This document shows, one piece after another, positions 38,188-49,300 of a stretch of 64,000 bases of DNA. The notes beneath the pieces were generated by a model. The model ran no database searches. It was given only the letters and a program-made list of their open reading frames with translations, and was not told the origin of the DNA. Source of the DNA: Rhineura floridana (taxonomy: Eukaryota > Chordata > Lepidosauria > Squamata > Rhineuridae); contig NC_084493.1 of the NCBI RefSeq assembly GCF_030035675.1, positions 25,426,203 to 25,490,202 on the forward strand. The letters are read 5' to 3'. The stretch's first letter is position 1. Every line of letters starts with the position of its first letter. Both the position numbers and the translations under genes were made by a program.

Positions 38188-38382
38188 CACACACACACAC
38201 ACACACTTTCCCCCAATATATGGATTTTTGCAAACATTGCTTAGAGAACTGCATCACAAAATTCAGATAGGTGTGAATTTTGAAGAATGGCTGTGTTTTG
38301 GTTCTCGTGTTGTTTTGGAAAGTGCAGATTTGATAAATTTGACTTTAAATGTGAACTGAATCAAATTTCTCACCCATCCCTA
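37873..38382 (+). mobile_element. Family A hAT-like MITE, copy 9, with CA expansion
   Basis: GGAAGGGTCTGTCCATTTTGG ... CACCCATCCCTA. In place of the ACTCATATATTCA unit it holds the long CA repeat below. Confidence 0.7.
38110..38207. repeat. CA microsatellite, about 98 bp
   Basis: Nearly pure CA run with one ACAACAC break near 38187, inside a family A copy. Confidence 0.95.
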
Positions 38383-38384
38383 TG

Positions 38385-40090
38385 CCCAATGCTTCTCCCT
38401 CCCCCCTCACAATTCCAGTAATCTTCCTCCCACACAAATCAGCATCAGCCCGGGGGGTCCATTGATCTTGCAAGTAAGTCTTTGGGAACATATGCCTAAA
38501 CTTTAATAAAGCTGTTCAGGAAAGCCTGAGGCATGTATTTTGCAATAGATAATCTGTCCCACCATAGCACATAGAATGCCAGGAGTCCTGGGGAGCTATG
38601 GCAAAGGATGAAGACTCCGATGCCTCTTGAGGTGTGCTGTTGAATTCGGACGAGACTTCTGAGAAATGGGAAAGAAAGGGAAATGTCAGGAAGGTATCTA
38701 AAATCTGCATGACCCACTCATCAGGTTTCCAACCTACACTGTACATGATTCTGAGGGCCAATCTGCATGATGCAATTGCCATAAGGGATGTAGGCCTTCA
38801 GAGATATGAAAATGGTACCCCACTCCCAGGGTGATTGCTCCACTGCTGGCATGGAAGCATCTTGAGGGAGGAAGTGAACGAGTGAGCGGAATGGCTAGTA
38901 AAAATTATTCCCTAAAGAGACGGTAATGCAGCTGCTGTGCAGAGCCGGCGGAAGGCTGTTAATAAGTGGAGGAGGCAGGATAACTGACAGCATGGACTGA
39001 TGGGTCTTTGATCACTGTCTTTCTGTATCAAAATAACATTGTCAGTGCTCAGAAGTAGCATGAAGAAAGCAATTTGGCAGGTGCGACTCCATATTGCTGC
39101 ACTTGATTAACTTGCTGCGTGGAACAATCCCAAGAAACAATATACCCCCCCGAAAACCCCAAAGACACTGAAACTCCCAAGGAAGAGGCAGTCACATAAC
39201 TTCATACAAAAACTTCAAGAAGAATTATGAAACAGGTTTTACTATCATTTTTTGAGATTTTTTAATGCTCTAATGTAATTTGTAGGTTTTTATGTTGTAC
39301 GTCGCCCAGAGTGGCTGGATAACCAGCCAGATGGGCGACTAATAAATTTAATAAATAAAATAAATAGGCAGTGCATGACATAAATCACGCTGCATGGCAA
39401 CATGGCCAAAATTGGCCAAACTGAAGGTGGGTGAGAGAAATGAGACTAACTCATTTGTGCATGGGGGAAGGGAAGGGATGCAGAGGTTTCTTTGCTCATC
39501 CCCTTCAAATGAATGACCTCTGGACCTTGGCTCCAATCAGTCCATTAGACTGCCCAGGCAGCAGCTGGGGGTGTGCACCCCTTGCCCAGTAACAAAGACA
39601 AAGCAAAGCTGGAATCCATCAATCAGGGCAGGGGAGTGGACTGGTGAGAGATGGGAGGTGCTGAATTTGGCTGGGCCCATTGTTCCCCTTCCCTAATTGG
39701 TTGGATCCCAGATTTTAAACAGGTTTGTGTGGGCCTGTTGGATTGGGCTGGGGAGCCATCCATTTCTATGCCTTACCAGGGTAGGGATGTGCCTGCTTCA
39801 ATGCCCATGTAGGTCCCTAGCTGGACTGGAAATGGTGAGATGCGACACACTTCAGTAGACAAATCCAGAAAAAAACAGGGGCACATCATGCAGATGGGAG
39901 GAAATGGGGGTATGCGTTGAAAACTGCATTAGTCTTAAGATTTTAGGAGGGGGCGGGAAGAGAGTCAAAGAGTGACATGGGTTGTGGAAAGTGCTTCAGT
40001 CTAGTAGAACATCTTCACTCAAAATGGTTTGTCTCTGGTTGTCAGATTCCTAGAGAAACCCTGTGGCAATTCTAGGTGTAACCTGAAACC
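38385..40090. other. Intergenic stretch with a CR1 tail; possible CCDC33 3' UTR
   Basis: 39240-39365 is a plus CR1 3' tail (GTACGTCGCCCAGAGTGGC ... TTAATAAATAAAATAAATA). On the minus strand a strong acceptor-like tract (TTTCCCTTTCTTTCCCATTTCTCAG) ends at 38659, before an open frame to 38516. See findings. Nothing else was recognised. Confidence 0.4.
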
Positions 40091-40094
40091 AGCT

Positions 40095-40228
40095 GTGGGG
40101 AACCTTGGCCCTCCATATATTGTTGGACTCCAACACCAACCAGCCCCAGACAAGCATGGCTAACGATCAGGGATGATGGGAGTTGGAGTCCAGCAACATC
40201 AGGAGAGCTACAGGTTTTCCCATCCCTG
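40095..40228 (+). repeat. Family C palindromic MITE
   Basis: TGTGGGGAACCTTGGCCCTCCATATATTGTTGG ... CCAGCAACATCAGGAGAGCTACAGG, arms inverted around the AAGCATGGCTAACGATCAGGG core. Confidence 0.7.
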
Positions 40229-40307
40229 CCCTAGAGCCATTGGCCAAGAAGTGTGATAAGAAGCAGCCCTTGCACTGACCTATGAATGGAGCCAACCCTG
40301 CACTGGG

Positions 40308-40391
40308 CTACTTTTGCATGGTCGTCCCTTTCTTCACTCCGTATAACTTTGTTATCTTCTCCTCTTCGTCCCCTCTCCCTTCCTTCTCGTC
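40308..40391 (-). CDS. CCDC33: CCDC33 candidate terminal exon
   Basis: The acceptor tract CTGCCCCACCCCTCCCACATCCACAG lies just right of 40391. In the phase (0) left by the preceding exon the sequence reads DEKEGRGDEEEKITKLYGV and seven more residues to TAG at 40308-40310. No strong donor follows, so it would be the last exon. Support is acceptor quality, phase and charged composition; homology was not verified. Confidence 0.45.
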   Translation of the reverse strand, partial: DEKEGRGDEEEKITKLYGVKKGTTMQK

Positions 40392-43300
40392 CTGTGGATG
40401 TGGGAGGGGTGGGGCAGATTGATGAGCTGGAAACATTAAAACCTGCCAAGCTAAGGCTGGGCTGAACTTTTAACGTTTCAGCCAAATTGCTTAATTTTAT
40501 CGGGGTGGGGGTGGGGGGCAGGTGTTCATGGATAAAACTGGCTCCCCACTTTCCCTTTACAAGGGATGCAGCTTTCAAGGTCTGGAACACACCAGAGCTA
40601 CCTCAAAGCTCTTACTGCCTGGATGTCATCTTCTATTCTTTCCCAGAATGCCCTTTTCTGAAAAAGAAGATGATGGCTACAAGGCGATCAGAGCTACAAT
40701 GGAGCTCCAGTGAGTTTCTTCCCTGAAAAACCACATACCCACTCACCAAAAATGCCAGAATGCCCCTTTTGTGGATTGTGAATGGATGACTGAAATTCAG
40801 GGGAAGGTGTATTTTGCTTAACCCTGACAATCTGGTTTGTTCTACAGAGAAGAAAAGATATCTCCAAGGGTTTCCCCGTGTACTTTTTTTTTTAATACAT
40901 CAACTATTTCTTTGGCTCACTAACCTAGGAATGGGGAACCTGAGGTCCTCCAGATGTTGTTGGACTCCAACTCCCATCAGCCCCAGCCAGCATGGTCAAT
41001 GGTCAGGGATGATGGGCGTTGAAGCCCAATAACATCTGGAGGACTATAGGTTTCCCAGCCCTCCAAAATCCTCGGTGCAAATGTATCTTGTGCCTACAGT
41101 GACTTAGGCCCCATCTGCACTAAATGTTTAAAGCAGTATTGTTCCACTCTAAATAGTCATGGCTTACCCCAAAGAATCTTGAGAACTGTAGTTTGTTAAG
41201 GATGCCGAGAGTTGTCAGGAGAGCCCTGTTCCCCACACAGAGCTACAGTTCCCAGAGTGGTTCAACAGTCAATCCCCCTTCCCAAAGAACTCTAATAAAC
41301 TGATTTTATTATTGATTGCATTTATATCCTTGGTCTTCCCCTAAGAAGCTCTGGGTCCTTTCCACCCCACCAGTTTTAAGGAGGGTTAGACTGAAAGATC
41401 ATGACTGTCTCAAGGTCATTCAGCGAGCTTCATGGCTATGTGGGGACTTGAACTCAACTCTCCCCTATTTCAGGCCAACCACTACACCACAATGTTTCTC
41501 AATTAACAGCACAATCCTGAGTCATTTCAGCTCAGTGGGGCTTATTTCCTGGTATGTTTGCACAGGAGCACAGCCTAATGCAGGGGTGAGAAACTGGTGG
41601 AACATGGGAAGCTGCCTTATACCGAGTCAGACCATTGGTCCATCCAGCTCAGTATTGTCTACACTGACTGGCAGCGGCGCTTCAGGATTCCATACTGGGT
41701 TCTCTCCCAGCCCTGCCTGGAGATGCTGGGGATTGAACTTGGGGCCTTCTGCATGCAAAGCAGAGGCTCTACCACTGAGCTACAGCTCTTCCCTGAAGCT
41801 AGGTTTGTTGGACTCTAACTAGCAACAAGCAAATCTGTCAGTTTTGGTTTCTAATTTTACCAGTCTTAATTTCTCCACATTTCCACTTCACTTTGCAAAT
41901 TTGTTTTGTAAAAGTGAAAATTCATCGGCATTTTAGTGTGTTCTCCAAATGGACACATTTTCGTATGCAGTTTTGCCTAATATGCACCATTTTGGAAAGC
42001 AATTTTATTGACTGCATATTATTTTCACTCGTATATGCCTTTATATGTTGCATCCTAATGTATGGATTAGTCAGCCCCCATCTGCCTGCCTTCTTAATTA
42101 CACCCTATCTAGGGGGTGGCCCTGGCTGTCAGCTTCCTCCTCAGTCTCAGTGTTGCCTTTGTAAAACTCAGCAAGGAGGAAGATGGGGACAAAACTAGAA
42201 TTAATTGTCTTTGGCTCTGACTCCACCTACTGTTGGGCTCCTTGCCTTCCGCCCTACCACTGCCCTAAAGGCCACCCAGAAAGTCTACATGTCTTCCCCA
42301 GGTAAACTCTGTTCCTGCTAGGGATGAGCGATAAACTAGATTCAGTTCACATTTGAAGCCGAATCTATCAGATTTGCTGCTTCTGGCACAATATGAGAAC
42401 TGAAACACAGTCATCCTTTGAAATTCGCGCTTAGTTGAATTTTGAAACACAGATCGCCAACCAAACAATGTTTACAAAGATGCATATGTAAGAGGAAAGT
42501 GTGCATAAAAATGAATATATGAGTGAAAATAGCAAACAAAAATGGCTTGCAAAAATGTGTATGTTAGGCAAAACTACCTACAAAAATGTGTCTCCAGCAC
42601 TAAAATGCTGGAGAGTTTTCATTAGGATTTTTTTTCTTTTTACAAAAATCACAGATTGCTGCAGGAATGCAGGGAACTGAATTTAAGATTGAAAAATGAG
42701 AAACTGAAAGAACTGGAAAGGACAGATCTTTCCATCCCCAGTTCCTGCCTATAGTTATGCCAGCTACTCACCAGCAACAAATCATGTAATAAGAGTGAAG
42801 ACGGAGATTGGCCAAATCCAAGGTCATGCTCTAGGAGCCGTGTGCTGTAGTCCTGTTTTTCTCGCCCCCATTTCCTGGCAGAGTCCTCCAGCTGCAACAG
42901 AGAGAACAGACACCTACTGTGAAAAACCTGGATCTCTTACACCTGTCCCGGGCTGATTTGCACATACATGGTGCAACACTTTATTCATCTTCACTTGAGT
43001 GGAAGTTGCAGAGAAGCAGATTTCATATGAACATTAGAAGCTTCCTAATGTTCCAGTGCAACATACTGAATTGAGAGGCACGCATCCTCACTTACTTGCT
43101 CACTCTCCATTGTCATCTCCACTCTTCTTGGTCCTTCTCACGCAAGCGTAGAGATGTGAAGGCCCGGGAAAAAACTGGAAAAATTAGGAAAAAAACCATT
43201 TCCCCTTTTTTTTCCTGAAGCCTTTTTTGTGTTTTTTTTCCCAAAGAAATGGAAAAATGGAAAAAAATGAAGAAAAAATGGATTATGGAATGTTTTATTT

Positions 43301-46300
43301 TAGCATGATGAATAGAATGTTTAATTGAATCTTAGTTCCCCCCTTTTTCTCAGTTCTTTTTATGGGAATGGATGCTTTATGTCTGCTTGACACTGTGGAG
43401 GACTAGTGGAGGCATAAATAATTTTCTTTGTTATTAATGTTGATGGTTTCTTCTGTTTTTTTAAATTGTTTTTTGCCTGCTCCTCATAAATTGGCAAAAT
43501 TAAAGAAGTTCCTTACAGTTCAGGATCTTGTAGATCCATTTGTTACCAAAAAAAGTAAAAAAAATTAAAAATTAAATTCAATATGTAATAATTGTTTGAA
43601 TAAAATGTATTTTAATATACCAAATGTGATAATTTTATGCCAGACCAACTTGTACATAATTACATTTGATGTTCCTGAAGTAACAAAGTGACTTTCAATC
43701 TGTAAAAAGTGCTAATATTGCCTTTTTCCAATTTTTCCAAACATTTCCATTTTTTCCTGAAAAAATCCGGGGGAAAAGTTTTTTTCCATGACTTCAAAAT
43801 TTCTGGAAATTTTACATCTCTGTGCATGCTTTATCCTACAACAACAGATGTCCCTAGGAGCCAATCATGACAGGGGAGTGTGGCCTTTGTAAAATCTTTG
43901 CTGGATGTATTTAAGCAGAAACTGGACAGCCAGTCATCAGGGATTCTGTAACTGCATCCTGCACTGTAGATCCTACACTGAGCAGAGGGTTGGACTAGAT
44001 AACCTTTAGCTTCAATTTGAATTTCCCATAATGCTGTGGGATGTTGCTGTACTCCAACTCCCATCAGCCTCAGCCAGCATGTTATATGGTCAGGGGTGAT
44101 GGGAGTTGTAATTCAGTAACATCTGGAGGGCACAGTGTTGGCTATCCCTACATGATGGTAAAATAATAATTGGGGTAGAAATGGGGTTGCTTTAATAGTG
44201 AGAAGTGATGTAGCAAGAGCAATTAGGAGCTACAATGCAAGGTCTGAGCGAGTGATATCAATGAGACTAAATGGGAAACCTATTAACATAACCATCATCC
44301 AAGTCTATGCTCCGACGGCAAACGCAGAAGAAGAGGAATCGGAGAGATTTTATGCAGAAGTACAGGAAGAAATTGATCACACACCAAAATAAGATGGGCT
44401 GATAATCATGGGGGATTGGAATGCAAAAGTAGGGAACAGAGAAGAACTAGGAATTGTGGAGAAATGGGGCCTAGGAGACAGAAACGAAGCAGGAGAAAGA
44501 CTTATTGAATTCTGTGAAGCCAATAATTTGTTTCTTGCCAACACATTTTTTGAACAACCGAAAAGACGACTATACACGTGGACATCACCAGATGGTCAAT
44601 ATAGGAATCAAATTGATTATATAATTGGTAGCAGAAGATGGAGAAGTTCAATACTTTCTGCAAAAACAAGATCAGGAGCAGACTGCAGTACAGATCATGA
44701 ACTGGTCGTATCGAAAATCAGAGTAAAGCTAAAGAAGACCAACAAAACAATCATAATGCCAAAATACAATTTAAATAACATCCCAGAAGAATATAAAGAT
44801 CAAATAAGGAACAGGTTTGAGGCTTTAAACTTAGTTGACAGAGAACCAGAAGAACTATGGAATGAAGTCAGAGACGTTATCAGAGAAGAATGCAAAAAGA
44901 CAATACCTCTAGTTAAAAAGGAAGAAATATCCCAATGGATGACTGAAGAAACTCTTCAAATGGTTAAAGAGAGAAGGAAAGCAAAAGCAAAAGGAGATAG
45001 AAACACAGTCAGAACCCTAAATGCAACAATACAGCGACTAGTACGTAGGGACAAAGAGAACTATTACAATAGTTACTGTATAGAAATAGAAGAGGACAAC
45101 AAAAAGGGTAGAACAAGAGCCCTGTTCCAAAAGATTAGAGAAATGAAAGGGAAATTTAAACCAAGAGTAGGGATGTTGACTGACTGACTGAGATGAAATA
45201 AAAGGAAGATGGAAGCAATACACTGAAGAACTCTATAAAAGAGATGACAGGATGACAGATTCATTCACAGAGGAACCATATGATGAAGAACCAGAAATTT
45301 TAGAATGTGAGATGAAAGCTGCTCTTAAAATACTTGGAAGAAACAAATCACCAGGAACAGATGGCATACCAAGAGTTGCTACAAGCCACTGAGACTGAAT
45401 TTGTCCAAAGTTTGACAAAAATCTGTCAAGAAATATGGAAAACTAAACAATGGCCCACAGACTGGAAGCGTTCCATATACATCGCAATTCCAAAGAAAGG
45501 GGATCCCAGGGAATGCAGTAATTATCGAACTATTGCCTTAATATCCCATGCAAGTAATGCTCAAGATTCTACAACAAAGGCTCTTGCCATATTTATTTAT
45601 TTATTTATTTTGTTCAATTTATATACCGCCCACAGCCCGAAGGCTCTCAGGCGGTGTACAGCATAGGATAAAATACAATAACATCACAAGAACAATAGAA
45701 CATAAATATAAACAATAAATAACCTCATATACATTAAAAGCTTAAAAGTTAGATTAAAATGCCTGGGAGAATAAAAAGGTTTTCACCTGACGCCGAAAAG
45801 ATAGAAGTGTAGGCGCCAGGCGGACCTCATCGGGGAGACTGTTCCATAATTCGGGGGCAGCCACTGAAAAGGCCCTAGATCTTGTTACGACCCTCCGAGA
45901 CTCTCTGTGATTCGGAACTCGGAGGAGGGCCTTAGATGTTGAACATAGTGAGTGGGTAGGTTCATATCGGGAGAGGCGTTCCGCCAGGTACTGTGGTCCC
46001 GCACCGTGTAAGGCTTTATAAGTCAAAACTAGCACTTTGAATCTAGCCCGGAAACAAATAGGCAGCCAGTGCAAACGCGCCAGAACAGGTGTAATATGCG
46101 CGGACTGCCTGGTCTTCGTCAGCAGTCTGGCTGCAGCGTTTTGCACTAACTGAAGTTTCCGGACTGTCTTCAAAGGCAGCCCCACGTAGAGCGCATTGCA
46201 GTAATCCAGTCTAGAGGTTACCAGAGCGTGCACAACTGAGGCGAGGTCGTTGCTTTCCAGATAGGGACGTAGCTGGGCTACCAACCGAAGGTGGTAGAAT

Positions 46301-49300
46301 GCATTCCGTGCCACCGAGGCCACCTGCGCCTCGAGAGACAGGAATGGATCGAAAAGAACCCCCAAGCTACGAACCTGTTCCTTCAGGGGGAGTGTAACCC
46401 CATCTAGAACAGGTTGAACATCCACCATCTGATCAGAGAAGGCACTCACCAACAGTGTCTCGGTCTTGTCAGGATTGAGCCTCAGTTTATTAGCTCTCAT
46501 CCAGTCCATTATCGCGGCCAGGCAGCAGTTCAGCACATCAACAGCCTCACCTGAAGAAGATGAAAAGGAGAAATAGAGTTGCGTGTCATCAGCATACTGG
46601 TGACAACGCACTCCAAAACTCCTGATGACCGCACCCAGCGGCTTCATGTAGATGTTAAAAAGCATAGGGGACAAGACCGATCCCTGCACGACTCCACAAT
46701 GGAGAGTCCAGGGTATCGATGCATGCTCCCCAAGCCCTACTCTCTGGAGATGAGCCACCATGTAGGAGTGGAGCCACTGCCAAGCAGTACCTCCAACTCC
46801 CAACTCTGTGAGCCTCTCCAGAAGGATACCATGGTCGATGGTATCAAAAGCAGCTGAGAGATCAAGGAGAATCAACAGAGTAACACTCCCTCTGTCCGTC
46901 TCCCGACATAGGTCATCATACAGGGCGACCAAGGCTGTTTCAGTGCCAAAACCGGGCCTAAAACCAGATTGAAACGGATCTAGATAATCAGTGTCATCCA
47001 AGAGCACCTGGAGCTGGCTGGCAACCACCCGTTCTAAGACCTTGCCCAGGAATGGAACATTCGCTACCGGTCTATAGTTGTTCAAATTATCTGGGTCCAG
47101 GGAAGGTTTCTTCAGGAGTGGTCTCACTACTGCCTTTTTTAAGCAACTAGGGACCACTCCGTCTCTCAAGGAGGCATTTATCACTTCCCTGGCCCAGCCA
47201 GGTGTTCCATCCCTGCCAGCTTTCACTAGCCAAGAGGGGCAAGGATCCAGTACAGAGGTGGTTGCACGCACCAGTCCAAGCACCTTGTCAACGTCCTCAA
47301 GCTGTACCAACTGAAACTCATCCAATAAATGAGGACAAGACCGTGTTCCGGATACCTCATTAGATTCAACTGCCATAATACTGGAGTCTAAGTCCCGGCG
47401 GATGCAAGAGATTTTATCTTGGAAGTGCCCAGCGAACTCATTACAGCGGGATTCAGAAGGTACTATAATATCCTGAGGGCTAGAATGTAAAAGCCCTCGG
47501 ACAATTTTAAAGAGCTCCGCTGGGCGGTTGAGAACTGATTTAATAGTGGCAGCGAAATGTCGCTTTTTCGCTGCCCTCACCGCTTCTGTATAGAGTTTGG
47601 TGGAGGCACTCACCAAGGCGTAATTGCATGGAGCGAGAAATGCCAGACATCCAAGCTGGATTTAGTAAGGGAAGAGGTACCAGAGATCATATTGCAAACA
47701 TACATTGGATAATGGAACGGACCAAGGAACTTCAGAAGAAAATCACCCTGTGCTTTATAGATTACAGCAAAGTCTTTGACTGTGTAGATCATGAAAAACT
47801 ATGGAATGCTTTAAAAGAAATGGGGGTGTCACAGCATCTGATTGTCCTGATGCGCAACCTATACTCTGCACAAGAGGCTACTGTAAGGACAGAATATGGA
47901 GAAACCGATTGGTTCACCATCGGAAAGGGTGTGAGACAGGGGTGTATTTTATCACCCTATTTATTTAATCTATACACAGAACATATCATACGGAAAGCAG
48001 GATTGGACCAAGAAGAAGGAGGTGTGAAAATTGGAGGGAGAAATATCAATAATTTAAGATATGCAGACGATACCATACTACTAGCAGAAACCAGTAATGA
48101 TTTGAAACGAATGCTGATGAAAGTTAAAGAGGAAAGCACAAAAGCAGGACTACAGCTGAATGTCAAAAAGACTAAAGTAATGACAACAGAAGATTTATGC
48201 AACTTTACAGTTGACAATGAGGACATTGAACTTGTCAAGGATTATCAATACCTTGGCACAATCATTAACCAAAATGGAGACAATAGTCAAGAAATCAGAA
48301 GAAGGCTAGGACTGGGGAGGGCAGCTGTGAGAGAACTAGAAAAGGTCCTCAAATGTAAAGATGTATCACTGAACACTAAAGTCAGGATCATTCAGACCAT
48401 GGTATTTCCGATCTCTCTGTATGGATGTGAAAGTTGGACAGTGAAAAAAGCTGATAAGAGAAAAATCAACTCATTTGAAATGTGGTGTTGGAGAAGAGCT
48501 TTGCGGATACCATGGACTGCAAAAAAGACAAATAATTGGGTGTTAGAACAAATTAAACCAGAACTATCACTAGAAGCTAAAATGATGAAACTGAGGTTAT
48601 CATACTTTGGACACATAATGAGAAGACATGATTCATTAGAAAAGATAATAATGCTTGGAAAAACAGCAGGGAGTAGAAAAAGAGGAAGGCCAAAAAAGAG
48701 ATGGATTGATTCCATAAAGTAAGCCACAGACCTGAACTTACAAGATCTGAACAGGGTGGTTCATGACAGATGCTCTTGGAGGCCACTGATTTATAGGGTC
48801 GCCATAAGTCGTAGTCGACTTGGAGGCACATAACAACAACAACAGTGTGGGGTGTGGGGTGAAGAAGAGTATGACAGATTCAGCCCTGACATCTTAGCAC
48901 ACCTAAGGTGAACAGTGTAGCATCTAGGATTGTTCAGGGACCCTTAGGACACTCTGAGAAATGAAAGTGATGGGTGCGACTGACTGGAGCTTTGCCCACT
49001 CCAATAAAAAGTTAGCAAAATGAAGGAAAGAAACGGGGTGGGGATGGGGAAGGAGGCCCAACCAGGCAGGGGGAAGTGAAGTGAAGAGAGAATCTTATGA
49101 AAAGTTCTGAAAAAAAGCATTAGAAAAGGGGATCTGTTTGTTCCCTGCCCCTGCCATCTGCTAAGAAGGGTGGCTAGAACCTGTCCCTTATTCTTACTTT
49201 TGTTTCTGGGGGGGGGGGAAGGGACCTATTCATTCCCTTTCCCCTGGCCACCAGATGGCTGGAAGGGAGCAGAATATAAGAAGAGCCCTGCTGGATCAGG

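Noticed and set aside
38063-38210. CRISPR-like or structured array impression from dense repeats
   Set aside because: These are simple sequence repeats in a vertebrate genome. No spacer structure exists here or elsewhere in the window.
38063-38359. Thr/His repeat frame of 98 codons
   Set aside because: It is translation of the CA microsatellite in a family A MITE.
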